From Pomphorhynchus laevis (taxonomy: Eukaryota; Acanthocephala; Palaeacanthocephala; Echinorhynchida; Pomphorhynchidae), in assembly GCA_012934845.2 (NCBI GenBank), contig WNNJ02003471.1:62001-126000 (forward strand): a stretch of DNA of 64,000 nucleotides, given 5' to 3'. The notes beneath the pieces are model-generated. The model was given only the letters and a program-made list of their open reading frames with translations, searched no databases and was not told the DNA's origin. Made by a program: the position numbers and the translations under genes. Of this stretch, positions 10,560-23,154 are shown piece after piece (positions within the stretch are counted from its first letter, which is position 1; each line of letters begins with the position of its first letter).

Positions 10560-12720
10560 ACAGGTCGACTATGGCGGACCAGAATACCCTTACGGGCGTT
10601 CCATTCTTTGATCGTTCCTCATGAGGGTGCTGCTTGGGTGATTTCCGATGATTAAGAAGTGTTATTAAGAAGTAATATAATAACATATTTCATTCGCGTG
10701 TATATGTAGGGCCACGAACCCGGGGTAGGAACCCATATTTTATCGCCTTCTAGCCCATTCAGGAATCAGGTTCCGCAAGCTTACACCAACGCGTCATTTC
10801 GCGATTAAGCCTCCCATGATCTGCCACACACCTGAGGTTCCAATTACTACGCACGATGATCGGAGTCTCGACATAATGTGTTTAAGAAATCTTAGTCTTT
10901 GCTCAGGAGACTTCCTCCTAAAACGAATACTAGTTCCGGGATGGCACAAGTACACCAAAGGTGCACCAGTGCCTTTTCTCTTAGTAACATACGCTTGTAC
11001 CGTTTCAGGGTCACTGCTCTCTTAACGACATTTCTGAATATTTAAGTCGAATTCAGATGCCTAGTTCATCGAAATGGTTAAACCCTGATATCTTACTCAA
11101 TGTGTAAAGCTAGGGAGTGGTTAATTCGTCATAATCAACAATAAGCTGATATTTCCAATCTTATGAAAATTTTTCATGTTGCATAGGCGCCATGAAATGT
11201 GAAGATTTGCTTTTTGGAATTATTAAGAAGGAGTTTGGTTGCGGCTAAATGAACTTTTAATCTTAAAAATAAATAGCTAATTTTCAAGACATCTTTACAC
11301 ATGCATCTTAATAATAGGACTGTGGTATCAACATCATTTATAACCAGATGTTAATTGTTCATAATAGTTTTAAGAAGGATAATGGAACCGGCTATGTACA
11401 GGATTAAAGAAATGAGATCCTTGATGTACACCAATAATTGAGTAGAATTGTCGCGCCTCATGGTCGTCTTTATAGTATAATCGCTTGGTATTCAATATTA
11501 TTTCTATCTGTAACACTGTTAACGAAATTATCACCGATTTTACCAGCGAATAATTTTCGTAAATGGTAATGATGTAGTTTATATCAAAATGGACTGCAGC
11601 TATTTAAGACACATCACCGATTCTTTTTCGATAAAAATATTCTTGCAACATTAATACCAGCAATATCGGATGGGGAGGCTAACAGCAGATGGCGATCTCC
11701 TTTCTCATACTGTCTGTCAAAAGCTGATAGACACGAGTGGAGATTGGCGTATGGAATTTGGAGAATCTTGGTGAAGGACTCTAGGAGTTCAAGTATATTA
11801 ATAACAGATAAATCCATATTCCTGAAGTTACAACAAGATGGGAATGGTTGTAGCGTGCGAGTGGCTCTGTAGTTGTGTAGGAAATCGACGCGTCCAAAAC
11901 TCTGTCAAGGCATACGGCATCAATCCACTCCGATGTAATCTACTATTAACTGACAGATCACTCTTGAATATTTCCCAGAAAAAGACTAGAAGGGTTAAGG
12001 CAAGCATTCCAGCTCTTATCTTGACTCAGTTCAAGCCTGTAACGAGAAAATATTCTTTCAAGAGAGCTTGTATGAAGGAACCAGAGAGATTGGGAAGGTG
12101 CAGCATTTTAGCTAGAACCTTGATTTTTATCGGACTGTAAATGAAAATGTAATCTTAATAGGTTGTCGATAAAATCATGGTAGCTTACTGAGATAGGAAG
12201 GAATTAAATCGGATTAAATTCGCATTACTTACAAGAGAGAAGAGTACGATAACCGCCTGTACGATGGCTACTCTGATTTTATCACTGTTATTTTTTCGCG
12301 GTAGGGTATCTTCTAATCGCCATTAAAGTAGGTTGTGCGATGTGGTCAATTGTTGACGCGACTGTTCAATACAGAAGGGTTAGGCAACCACTACTGATAA
12401 AACAGTAGAATGTTGAGAAGAGAATTGGTATATTATTGAGTGCGGCTTTAATCTAGCGACCAGTTCTGTCGTTGAAGTCACAAAGTATCATGTCATTAGC
12501 ACTATCATAGATCAATGTGGTCACGATTCTTATGGATATCCCCTCGTCGAATAGATGTTGTCTAAACTGATTCCCTTACTGTTATTACAGCGAGTCAACT
12601 AAGCAAGATAGTGCAGGACGACAGGAACGCACGCGACAATACCACTATAGAACGCGACGAGTATCAAGGAATCATACTGTCCTTGAGAGAGACGATACTC
12701 GTTAATTCTTTCAGATTTTC
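10560..12720 (-). mobile_element. Jockey/I-like LINE, reverse strand, heavily decayed
   Basis: Reverse-strand fragments match the forward copy at 508-4320. Near 12470 is an endonuclease remnant like DFNDRTGR. At 11817-11614 is LLLASPSDIAGIN, the counterpart of LLLASPSDIAEIN at about 3040. Near 10900 is the C-terminal LRFLK region, and a divergent version of the last residues (RWC...P) precedes a stop near 10750. No long frame is left. The 3' part, 10560-10750, is probably its UTR, but I cannot align it to the other copies. Confidence 0.65.
12657..12703. repeat. Imperfect hairpin
   Basis: ACGAGTATCAAGGA at 12657 is answered by TCCTTGAGAGAGACGATACTCGT ending at 12703. The outer 9 bp (ACGAGTATC/GATACTCGT) are perfect, and an inner AAGGA/TCCTT adds five more. 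No gene association is evident. Confidence 0.5.
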
Positions 12721-12990
12721 CTTATAAATGGTATTAAAACAACATTCTACATATTTTATAATATTTTCTTAACGATAACTTAAAATCAAATTTTAAAAAT
12801 CCTTACTTATTTCTGGGATACAATAGTGTCGTGTCAAAAATTCCTATATAGAAATGAATTCGATTTAACTTTCACATATGGTAATTTTATATTAGCAATG
12901 ATTATCTTAATATTGATTAGACATTAATATTAGAAATAATATTAATAAACATTTATTAATACTATATTTAATAAAAGCATTTTAAACGTA
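12720..12990. other. AT-rich upstream region of ARMC7
   Basis: No coding signal. Probably the promoter and 5' leader of the ARMC7 gene. No distinct motif can be named. Confidence 0.4.
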
Positions 12991-12995
12991 GATGT

Positions 12996-13514
12996 ATGTA
13001 CAGTAACATTGATTATTTGAGGAGAAAAACAGGGAAGGCAGGCGTTGCCAGACCACAACATTTGCGCTATCTCGTTGACGAGCTTAATCAGTTTGGGAAT
13101 GTGCGGGAGCGCGTTGAACAAATACTCAGCAACCTGGCAAACTTCGCCTACGATCCTTTGAATCATTGTTTGCTTTTAGAACTTAATGTTGACGAAATAT
13201 TTTGGAAGCATCTTAATCAAAAGTTAAGCGACAGCTGCATGCTCTCCAGTTTAACAGGGCTCTGCAATCTGGGCAAATCTGGGTGGAATGAGCAACGAAT
13301 TAACGAATTTCTCACTTTTATTAAAAATGGTGATTATAAAGATAGCGAAATGATGCTTGTCGCATTAGGATGCTTGTCGTTTGCAATTGAAAAATTTACT
13401 GATGCCTTTAAATCTGATTTACTGGACACACTTGAGGGTATTCGTCAACAGTATCATAATGATCAGCGAATACTTAACGCATGTCATTTACTCGAGTTCA
13501 TTATGCGTAGATAA
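12996..13514 (+). CDS. ARMC7: Armadillo repeat-containing protein 7
   Basis: This is a complete 172-codon frame without introns. The diagnostic stretch at residues 44-56, LSNLANFAYDPLN, is almost identical to the vertebrate ARMC7 motif LANLANFAYDPSN. The opening RRKTGKAGVARPQHLRYLV matches the family's short basic start followed by an Arg/Gly region and a YLQxLV helix. Further helices follow with the GLCNLGKSG motif near residue 90, the counterpart of GGLCNL in the second armadillo repeat. Length is slightly below the human 198 residues because the C-terminal tail is short. The start at 12996 is chosen because the next in-frame ATG lies far inside the repeats. ARMC7 is a small armadillo solenoid, associated in other animals with spliceosome-related complexes; its exact role is poorly known. 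An ATTAAA at about 13663 may end the transcript before the LINE that follows. Confidence 0.85.
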   Translation: MYSNIDYLRRKTGKAGVARPQHLRYLVDELNQFGNVRERVEQILSNLANFAYDPLNHCLLLELNVDEIFWKHLNQKLSDSCMLSSLTGLCNLGKSGWNEQRINEFLTFIKNGDYKDSEMMLVALGCLSFAIEKFTDAFKSDLLDTLEGIRQQYHNDQRILNACHLLEFIMRR

Positions 13515-13689
13515 CGGACTGCGGTATTTTCTATAACCACAATTTTGATGTGAACTTGGACATTTTATGAAAATGTTTTTAAATTTGAAAAATTTCTTAA
13601 ATGCAGTTTTTCATTTCAATGGCAAAACAAGTTTTTAAGTTTTATGTTTTGATATTTGATTTTATTAAATTCATTTTTGTTTTTTGGTT

Positions 13690-16600
13690 ATTTTCGTTGC
13701 ATTCGTAAAAATGTTAACGTCGGAGCTTTCAAAGGAATGCGAAACAATGCTCGATTTTCCATCATTTTCGAAGGTCAAGGTAAGAGTTCTGCTTCCTTCT
13801 TCCTCTGGTTCTATCATTAAGCAGGGAAACTACTGTACCTAAACTAACCAATCTAATAAGTATCAAATTCACCGAACCGATTCGGAGAAACAACATTTTT
13901 AACGTCTTCCTGAGAAATTTCGCTTCTCGTCTAAACGGGAGAGTAATTTTTTATACAATTAAATACTACGAGGCAGAAGTCCGAGTTTCTTTCTGTACTA
14001 CCGATCTTGTTCGCGACTACCTGGAGTACTTCAATAGTAATATTTCTAACCGTGGGATAATTCTATATATGCCGATTCAAGCGTCGCTAAAGATCAACAA
14101 TATTCTGACTTTCATGTCGGATGAGGATATTCGTGAACTTGAAGAAGATTATAAGATTAACAATATTGGAATCATCACTGGAAAGAGAGGATTGCTAATT
14201 CCAGTAGCTTTATGATCAGCTTCGGTTGACGTAGCCGAGTGTCTTACCCACTCAAAGTGCAATCCTTTCCTAGGACACAATTTGGTTTTCACCTTTATAT
14301 ATACTTACTTAATGACTTACTCCACTGTAATGTTTGCCACAGTTAGGGGTGACTAGGGTTCAGGATGTTCTCTTGCCCACTCCTGCATGGTATATATCTC
14401 CCCGGAAAATCACTCGGATAAATGTGATAAACCACCCAACTGTTCAAACTGTGGTGGTGATCACCCTGGCTGAGCAAGGAAGTGCGTCTTCTTCAAGGAA
14501 TACAAGAAAAGGCATATGATTACGCAGGCAAAGGCATCCACTTTCTCCGGGGCATGCTTGGACAGTTATAACCGCAAGATACCTGACGAAGATATCATGT
14601 GCCTAATGGATGCCAAACATCAAGAGTCCTTGGGGAAGCTGATAGAGTTAGTAAAAAATCTAATATCTAAAGCTGATGAGCCTCATAGTCATTCTTCAAC
14701 AGCAGTTTAAGCTAAAAAAGTCTCAAGTCAAAGAAGCGTAATGGTTCGACGCAGAGCATGCAATCCTTAAAATTGGCTAGGATAGCCAATAACTGGATCC
14801 TCAAGTTGGAAAATGAACATAATGCTTGTGGGCAAGTGTCTTCGTCTGTCATGACGCGATGTAGATAGGGCGACTTTTTTGCCTCTGGTTGCGACTAGGG
14901 GGAGGCATCCAACTCCAGCTAACAACACAATGCAAAGTAATCTAGAGCCTTTTTCACTAAATATCCTTCAGTGTAATTCGGGAGGGGATTCCGCCCTTAG
15001 GCTTTTATCTAGTGGAGATGCAGATGTTAAAGTCATTCAGGAGACGCGGTGTATCATGCTCCCCCAGTACGTTACTCGATTTATTCCAAAGCACATCTAC
15101 ACCCACTTTACTCCGTACATACCTCCCTCATTCCGCTTCATCTCAAGGTCTTTTAACCTTAGTGAAGAGCTCCTTAAGATCTTCCCTCCTGTGAAACTAC
15201 TCTTGTCCAGCCCTATCTGGTTTATCTATAACTTTGTAAAAACGGTAAACGCATCAGTATAACCAATATCTACATCCGTCCAGAGGAGATTAACAAGAAC
15301 CGTGACCTCCTGAATCGTATTTTGGGTAGTGGCTATGACATGTTACATGGTGATTTCAACGATTGAACTGGTCGTTGGATTAATGCAGCACTCCACAGAG
15401 CCAGGAACGACTATCTTATTCACGAACCCTTTCATTGCTCAACAACAAATTCTCTCCTCGACATATTACTGCTTCATAAGATGTGGTTGTTGAAACCCTT
15501 CTGTACGGAGCAGTTGCGCCAACAACAGACCATATCTCATGACCTAATTTGTTCGCGGATAGAGGAAGATACGTTGCTTAGAGGAAGGTTTCACTTTGAT
15601 CCCATCATAGTGGCCTTCTCTCAGGCAGCTATCCAGCTCTTCCCCATAATTGGTAATGAGAGTTTGACCTAATTTAAAGCCTACCTCTCTTCGCAAGCTA
15701 CTGCGTCTCTCGACTACCTATAAAGGTCGTATTTACAATCCTACTCCTACAATACTCAAGGTCCTAGCTAAAATGTTACACCTTCCTAATCTCTCTGTTT
15801 CCCACAGACAGGCCCTCTTAAATGAATTCTGGTGCTCTAGATATAGGTTCCAGCTAAGCAGGGATAGGGAGAGTCTTGCTCACCTTAAATCTTCTTAGTT
15901 TTCCTTTTGGAAGATATTCAAGAAAGATAAGTTTGTCTGCTGAAAGTATAGAGCATTTGGTTGGATTAGTAGCATAGGCCTTGATAAAGTTTTAGATGAG
16001 TCACTATCCCAACGTAATTATGGAGCCACTCAATCACTCCAACCAATCACGCCTTTGTGTGACTTAAGGAGCAGGAATCTATCTGTTACAGATATCCTTA
16101 ACTCCTGGTGACTACTGTCGGGTACCTCCAAATCCCACGCGCCACTCTCCACTCGAGTCTGTCGGCTTTTGACAGACAGTCAGAGAAAGTAGGTCGCCAT
16201 GACAATGCTATTACCCTCCCCGCCCGACACTTCCAGCATAAATATCAGCCGTCGTGTGTTTACCAAAAAAAATCGATTACATGCTAAAGATCTGCGACCC
16301 ATTTCGATTCAAAACTCCCGTCATATCCATTTACGAAAAAGCGCTTGAGTGTAAAATCCGCGACCATCCAAGTAGGCTAAATTTAATCCCACCATGTTTT
16401 TATGTGTACGTAAAAGATCTATAGGTTTATTCAGCAATAGGTGAAGTGCATCAATTTTGTCGCGAGAATTGTCATCAACTCGCTGTGGCTGTTTTCCTTG
16501 ACTTCTCTGCTGCATTTAACCGCATTTCAATTCCTTTTGTTATCTCTTCTCTCAGGGCTCTCTGGTTGCCTGTGATAATTGTTAACAGTGTTGAGATATT

Positions 16601-17470
16601 GCTGTACACAAAGCGATTCTTCTATGAAGACGACCCTGATGCGCGTCAATTCTACCCTATTACGGGTGTGCCTCAAGGCTGCCCACTTTCTCCTATCTTG
16701 TTTCTTGCTGCATCCATTGTAATCTACAAAAAATTAAAACGCGATCAACATCTTGTGGTATACGCTGATGATACCACAACCCTGTTCTCTGGACACAGGT
16801 GAAAAGATGAAGTCTCTGACATCAGCCGCTTCTTTTAAGATTAAAAGATCAGCTACACATATCCATTTATTTTGAACTCTACTAAATCGCAGGTGGCCGT
16901 TTTTTAAGGCGCCCCTGTCGAGTATGATACTCTATTCAACTCTATCTTCCATATTTACTAATCAACCACTCCCTACCTTCACAAGTCGAGTATAATACCT
17001 GGGGTTCATTATTACGTTGAACTGGTTAGCGAAAGCTGACCTGGATAAACTCAAACGTATTCTGAAGAGAGCTAGGTGGGCTCTGAAACGGGCTCAGCAT
17101 ATGTCATTGAATGGGAAAACCCAAGTGCGCATCCGGGATACTTGGGCTATCTCGGGGTTAGTCTTCTTTTCTAGAGGACGCCCTTTGAGCAAAGACTAAG
17201 GTTTCTTAAGCTTCTCATCTCGCGATTACCGAGTATAGTTCGCCTCGATTGGATTCGTTGGGGGTGAAAGACCCCGGATGGTTAAGTCGGAAGGCGGCAT
17301 ATTGAATCGGCTGGTGGGTTCAGATCCCCGTGGACCTGAGTCCGTAGAATAAAAAGAAATTTTGAATGAAGAACGAATTGATTTTTCTTTTTATCCTCTC
17401 CTGCATGTTTCTTTTTTAACACGTTTTATCGATTATAAGTTTATTTAAGAAAATCCTTATTATATTTTTG
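13690..17470 (+). mobile_element. Jockey/I-like LINE, second forward copy, decayed
   Basis: Same family as the copy at 508-4320. ORF1 opens near 13711 (TSELSKECE) and shows broken zinc knuckles around 14330-14500. ORF2 endonuclease begins near 14930 (LNILQCNSGG, VIQETR). RT pieces at 16446-16802 carry LDFSAAFNRIS, GVPQGCPLSP and YADD. The C-terminus at 17017-17340 ends PVDLSP before TAG. The 3' tail runs to about 17470. It has clearly more stops and frameshifts than the first copy, so it is older. It separates ARMC7 from the small gene at 18450. Confidence 0.85.
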
Positions 17471-17537
17471 TTTTTCACCCACTAATGTTTTGTTTTATGA
17501 AAAATCTTGAATATTTCGTAGTGCAGTGTGATAAATT

Positions 17538-17584
17538 ATCTTGCGATTGTTTGTTTAACACAGAAGACTGATCAAAGTTCATAA
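17538..17584 (+). repeat. Echo of the 3' end of the gene at 18450
   Basis: About 47 bases (ATCTTGCGATTGTTTGTTTA to GTTCATAAT) repeat the last codons and stop of the small gene at 18746-18792 with one mismatch. The match begins inside that coding region and ends just after its stop. It is a remnant of a local duplication about 1.2 kb apart. Confidence 0.75.
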
Positions 17585-17589
17585 TATAT

Positions 17590-18440
17590 ACTGAAAAGTA
17601 TATATTTCAATTAAATATTTCATTAAAAGATATACATAACTAACATGTTGATGTGTTCATTCAAAGTAAAAATTTAATTTTCAATGTAATGTGCATTCAG
17701 CATTATTGCAGTTAAGTTCAATATTCAGAATATTTATATTTTGTTTAAAATCAATGGTTTCGTAAATTATTGTTTTCTACATATAATTGTAGATATAGTG
17801 CACCAAATTCCTATTTAAAATTATTTTATTTAATCTAGGTGGCGGTAGTCTAACATGTTTATCGTAAATATTAATATTATCTTTATAAAAATGTTTTTAA
17901 TTTCCAAAAATAATTATTATTAGTACATTTTTAATAAAAATTATAAATGTTTCAATATTAAATACAAAACGGAAAGACGTCATAAAGTAAGAACATGACA
18001 GACGACAAAAGTCAATAGTTGCTAATGTATTTAAACACATACTTATTTAAAGTATTTTTTAATTAAAATATTTATTAAATGTAACCAAAGCGTAAATCAA
18101 ATTAATATACAGCATGGTAGTATTAAATATATCATATTTTAAGTACATTTGTTTAATTAAAAATTGTCGTTTCTGATATCTTGTACTTTTGTACAGTATC
18201 TACAAAGTAAAAATAAGGACATCAATGCGTCACTAAAGTTATATGAGAGTAAAGAATAATTTATAGAATTAATAAATAATATGTTTGCTTGTATAATTTC
18301 GATAGTATGAATATCCACTCCGACAAATTATCTTACTGATTATAAGAGTGATCAGAATTGGCTAGTGATCGGGTTCTTTAAAGTTTAATGTTTGAAGAGT
18401 AAATAAATAACTAAATAAATACATTGTATTATTCAATAAA
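17590..18440. other. AT-rich intergenic stretch
   Basis: No coding frame or repeat seen beyond simple A/T runs. It should contain the promoter of the gene at 18450. Confidence 0.4.
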
Positions 18441-18449
18441 ATTTAGATT

Positions 18450-18791
18450 ATGGAGAGTGATGCGTCTTTGTCCGATTATGAAGATTTCGATTTAATGATG
18501 AGCCGTAAAGAATTTGAGCAACGGGAGAAACAAATTGAAACCTCTACAGTTCGCAAAGCCATTGATTTGGCTAAACGAGACGCCAGTAAAGTTTCGAGAG
18601 AATTTGTTTTCAATACAAATCTTGTAGAGGAATCTCTTAAATCGGGAGAAAAACTGGCTCAATCGTACATTAACAATAAAAATAATAAAAGATTAGTAAT
18701 TCCTGAAATACCGATGGAAAAATGTAATGCTATGGAGCACGTTGATCTTGCGATCGTTTGTTTAACACAGAAGACTGATCAAAGTTCATAA
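18450..18791 (+). CDS. Small charged protein, 113 aa, unrecognised
   Basis: A complete frame of 113 codons ends at 18791, with AATAAA at 18823-18828, so it is probably a real gene. The protein starts acidic (MESDASLSDYEDFDLMM), then has a long charged helix (residues about 18-75) with SRKEFEQREKQIE and LKSGEKLAQSY, then a short tail with VIPEIPMEK. There is no signal peptide or membrane helix. The layout (acidic start, an E-x-R-E motif, regular spacing of small residues) faintly recalls YAE1/LTO1-type proteins, but the glycine ladder that defines those is missing, so I do not assign it. A duplicated scrap of its 3' end lies upstream at 17538. Confidence 0.6.
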   Translation: MESDASLSDYEDFDLMMSRKEFEQREKQIETSTVRKAIDLAKRDASKVSREFVFNTNLVEESLKSGEKLAQSYINNKNNKRLVIPEIPMEKCNAMEHVDLAIVCLTQKTDQSS

Positions 18792-18829
18792 TTTCTGAGA
18801 TTAATTACTGAGATTCGTACAAAATAAAT

Positions 18830-19150
18830 CACATTAATTTGGATTGCATAATTTTATCTTGTTAAAGATTACAGCATTAATTTATCATTAACACCATTGA
18901 CTATTTTAACATTGAAGCTAAGCACAAACTAAACACTTTGAAAAATAAAAATATAATCTATTTTTGCAAGTGCCCTCATAGCTTACAGATAAAAATTGGT
19001 TCAACTATCCTTCTAATTAATAGTTATTAGATAAATTACATTGTTAATTAAGAATTATTTTATTTTCATAAAATGTTAAGCATACAATTTACCATCAGGA
19101 GACAAAGATGACTGTCATTAATTTTAAATCAACACTTGCTGCGAGATAAC
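18830..19150. other. AT-rich spacer
   Basis: Nothing recognisable apart from the poly(A) region of the preceding gene. Confidence 0.4.
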
Positions 19151-19164
19151 ATAACTAGTGTTAC

Positions 19165-20225
19165 GGAGCTTATCAGTACCGTGATTACGGTACTGATGTA
19201 GTCACGGTCCTTATAAGCTCCATTAGAGCGAAACGTGTCTACCGTTGGTAAAGTTTATCGTTATACATAGGATGATTGGACCCGACTTTGAATATTGCGA
19301 GAATAATTCGGTACTATTTCTTGGTCTGATAAAGATATATAGAATGTATCCAGGTGTATATGCCCCTTGTGTGGAAAAAATGGCGATTTATTTATAAGTA
19401 CACCATTAGATATCCCAAGGCAGGTGTAACATCAAATTATATTTTATATATTTGTACACTTGAAAGTGTTCTGCAACACAGCATTTCTATTAAAAAAATT
19501 ATGCATGATGCATGGTTAAGCAGCAATACGCACTGCCATGCACAGTGCTTACGCTAAATTCTCTCTGAAGATTCAGATTAAGGGAATTTCTGTTTTTCGA
19601 GCTTTAGACATTGTTTAAGCGTGTGTTAAGGTGCCTATGGATGATTATTGTAGTCACGGTACTGATGAACTCCGTAGAGCAAACCGCGTCTGTCGTTGTT
19701 AATGCTTGTCGTCATACATAAGATGACTGGACATACGACGCGACTTTGAACATTGCGAAAATAATTCAGTTCTATTTCTTGGTCTGATGAAGATTTATAG
19801 AATTCTGCCTGGTGTTTTTTGTGGACCCTTGTGAGGAAAACAGAGTGATTTATTTGTAAGTACACAATTGCGTGTTACAGGGCAGTTGTAACAATAAATT
19901 ATGTTTTATATATTTGTACATTTAAAAGTGTCCCTGTAAAATAGCATTTATATTATAAGGAATTTAGTGCCTGCTGCATGATTAAACTGAAATACGCACT
20001 GCCATGCACAGAGCTTATGCTAAATTATCTCTGATGATTCAGATTAAGGGTAATTCTGTTTTTCGAGCTTTAAACACTGTTTAAGCGTGTGTTAAGGTGC
20101 CTATAGATGATTATTGAAGTCAAGGTACTGATGAGCTCCGTTAGAGCGAAATGCGTATACCGTTGTAAAATTTTGTCGTCACACTATAGGATGACTGGAC
20201 ATACGACGCGACTTTAAATATTGAT
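19165..20225 (+). repeat. Tandem repeat, period about 460 bp, a little over two copies
   Basis: Landmarks recur in order. CGACTTTG(A)A falls at 19283, 19741 and 20209. TACGCACTGCCATGCACAG occurs at about 19528 and 19993. TTTTTCGAGCTTTA followed by GTGTGTTAAGGTGCCTAT occurs at about 19590 and 20058. Spacing is 458-468 bp. Copies differ by roughly 10-15 percent with small indels. A compact inverted structure marks the left edge: GGAGCTTAT/ATAAGCTCC and CAGTACCGT/ACGGTACTG at 19164-19222. Short frames inside it are not conserved between copies, so it is non-coding. Confidence 0.75.
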
Positions 20226-20379
20226 GTTGCTCGATAGACTGGACTTCGATTCACGACTTTCAGTAACCATGCCACATCTAGACGATCACTTTAGCATCGA
20301 AATAATGAGTACCCGGTAACACTCATCAGTAGAATGAAGTACCCACTGATCGTTTAGGTTGCCTTCATGACATTGTGAA

Positions 20380-21060
20380 TGAATGCGTTTCTGACACTGC
20401 TTAATTTACTGAGGCTTACGCTCTTTATCAGATCGAGTTGCTGTGCGGACCATACTAAACAGCGGGTTCATCGGAATCATCCGTATGATCCCGCTGATGT
20501 CTATTACACTACAAAGATAAAATATTATCATATAAAATATTTGCATCTCTTCCCTAAAATTGATTACCGCATCAGCCTTTTAACCAATTCTCTAAAATCC
20601 ATATCCTACCCTTACAACGCATCATCAACTTCGCCGTTTGAGTGCTTCTACGTCTCCGTAGCGTCGACACCACATCCACATATCTTCCCAAATTCTCCCC
20701 CCCACTATCCACATCTGCATTCAACTTCGCCTTCTCGTAACTTCTTGTATCATCGCTGTTGCTCCCAATTGTTCATCAACCTCCCTTTTTTAGACGGCAC
20801 TCGCCTCACCTCTCTATCGCTGCGTTCCTGTCATTTCCTCTTACTTCAACAACTACGGTCTCCGATCCTTTCTCGTCGCCGCCCCACTCACATGGAATCA
20901 ACTCCCTCTCAACGTCCGCCGCGCTCCCTCCTTTATTAGTTCAAATACCTCCTCCGTTTCCACCTTCTCGACACATGATTTAGAATTTTGTTTGATTTTT
21001 TCTTCCTGGTCATGTAAGTGCGCAGCAGTAAGCATTTGCCACGTAAAAATAAATCTATTT
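20380..21060 (+). mobile_element. LINE ORF2 C-terminus and 3' end, fragment
   Basis: Broken frames keep the pattern of a CR1/L2-like ORF2 tail: FPKIDYRISLLTNSLKS matches FPNIDFCISLFANSPKS in the reverse fragment at 36615, and LPFLDGTRLTSLSLR matches LSFLDDTRPTFLSLR there. It ends with TGTAAGTGCGCAGCAGTAAGC and ATTTGCCACGTAAAAATAAA, the 3' end shared with 10155-10196 and 36078-36118. Confidence 0.65.
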
Positions 21061-22940
21061 TTTAAAATACATTTGCTGGTAACTTACTTTTACCAGCTTC
21101 CCGTGATAATTGGAGTAGAATCTCTGCTTCTAATGACAGAAGCATTGATGTTTTGAATATGTTCACAGTTATCGAGCTTGTCATCTGAAATCTTCGAACT
21201 CTTCATGCTCGGATTTCCTACCAGCAGTATACTTAAAAAGCTGGTACCTGTAATTTGCTTTCATTTATTTGCCATATTTACGGCATCACTTTACACATAC
21301 TATTATGTGGAAAACCTCCATAGTACGACCCTTGTTCAAAAATGAAGTCGCTCCTGTGTTGACTACTACCGAACAGATAGTATGACTTGCGTATGATGTA
21401 GGATTTTGGAAAGACTACTTTGTCGCAGCATTAAAATCTCTTTAAATAGTTGATAATGATTCATTATTGATAAAGAATTATTGGAACTGACTCAAAGAAA
21501 AGAGGAAAATTTTCGATTGATATTTCGCTAACCTCTATTAGCATATTCAGAAAATTACAATTGTATATTTGGATTGTAATTTTCTGAAGATACTAATAGA
21601 GGTTAGCGGAATATCAATAAAAAATTTACTATTTTTTTGATCCAGCTCGAATAAAACTCTATTAACAACTTTCTTGAATCTAGCAACCTGCTATGTAATA
21701 GTCGAAATGTTTTCAGTTATAACCTATACACGCTCACCAATTTCTGAGTGTAAGAAGGATTGGGCTCACTAGGTTGATAAATGTATTGGCGTCGATGCCA
21801 TATTTTTCGACTTTTCAAACGCATTTGATTGGGTGGATCATGATTTTGATATGAACATTCAAGCAATGGGTTTGGACGCTATCTTAATTCTTTTGATACA
21901 CAATTTTTAATCTTATATTGCATACAAAGTCAGTATAGATATAACCTTTTCGCAGTAGTATGATATCCAAGTGGGCGTACCTTAGGGTTCGATATTGGGA
22001 CCGCTGCTATTCAACATTTACAATAACAAACTGCCAAGCTTATTGCCATCGTGCTCGCTGTTATTTTCAGATGATTTGAACGTTTGGAGGCCGATAAGAG
22101 TGCTAACAGATTTAGAGTGCTTACAAGACGATGCCGATATAGTTGCCGGTTTGGAGCGTGCAAATTGTCTAGACATAAACATGCAGAAATGCGCACATAA
22201 ACGTATTAAAGGATTAAACAGTATTCTCTAGTTTAATTATCGTCTTTGGGATAAATACATTAAGCATAATCTTGTGGTATATTTCAAGGACCTCGAAGTT
22301 TAGATCTCAAATAACCTTTCGACCAAACGTCATACTGAGTATGCCTGCTCCAAGGCGAATTGAATGGTGGGTCTTATATCAAGGGCATTTAACTTCCTTG
22401 ATTCACTTCAAACTATTGATCAACGTTTACTAGATCAGTCATTTACTATATGCATCCCCGTGTGTATCTCTACGACGAATCGGTGATCAATAAGATTAGA
22501 GTGTTATAACGAGCAACGAAACCCTTTAAGTCAATACATTCATTGCTTTACAATACCCGACTTGAGATTTTGAAATTCAATCTTTGAAGACTAGTCTGAA
22601 CTTATGTGATGTGTTTGATTTGGAAGATTTGGTATGTCCCTCATCATACTTTTTCCGACATTATTTATACTCGCTCAGGCCGGTATTTAAGTGGGTATTC
22701 TTTAGTTTTGGAGCGACATCGGATTGTTCAGTTTAACTACCGAACTGTGAAGTTGTGGAATTCACTAAGCACGAGTACAGTTGAAGCTGAATCTCTGGAT
22801 AAATTCAAGCAAAACATTATGAACGAAATCGATGTTTTGCTACTACAGGACAAAAATCGATTATCTAATTTCATTTTTATATAATGTGATGCATATATTG
22901 TTCTATGCTTGTATTGTTGTCTTGTATAATAAAATTTTTT
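21060..22940 (+). mobile_element. CR1-like LINE, decayed
   Basis: RT remnants are readable: IFFDFSNAFDWVDHDF near 21800, then GSILGPLLFNI and the altered active-site box FSDD (usual FADD) at 22000-22075. The C-terminal piece 22606-22884 (YTRSGRYLSGYSLVLERHR, VKLWNSLS) precedes a tail at 22890-22940 that also occurs at 28880-28925. It is interrupted by the foldback element at 21468-21660. Confidence 0.7.
21468..21660. mobile_element. Foldback element, complete single copy, same family as the 43-47 kb satellite
   Basis: Two arms of about 85 bp face each other. CGCTAACCTCTATTAGCAT.TTCAGAAAATTACAAT is answered by ATTGTAATTTTCTGAAGATACTAATAGAGGTTAGCG around a short centre near 21570. Outer parts (ATTATTGGAACTG..CAAAGAAAAGAGG and its inverse ending GATCCAGCTCGAATAA) match the satellite unit. 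It sits inside the CR1-like LINE at 21060-22940, so it is the younger insertion. Confidence 0.8.
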
Positions 22941-23154
22941 AATATTATTAACAATTATTCCAATCAAAAATGTACCTTAAATGTATCTTATACCCATGGG
23001 TATAAGTGTACCTTATACCCATGTATGTAGAACAATCATTCATATAATTGTTTTTAGATTTTCTATAATTTAAATCAAGTTAAAATAAAAAATTGAAATT
23101 TAAAAAGTCATTTTTATGAATTGACTAATTAATAACAGACGTTGTATCAGAATA

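Noticed and set aside
19354-19865. Short frames within the 460-bp tandem repeat
   Set aside because: They are not kept between the repeat units.
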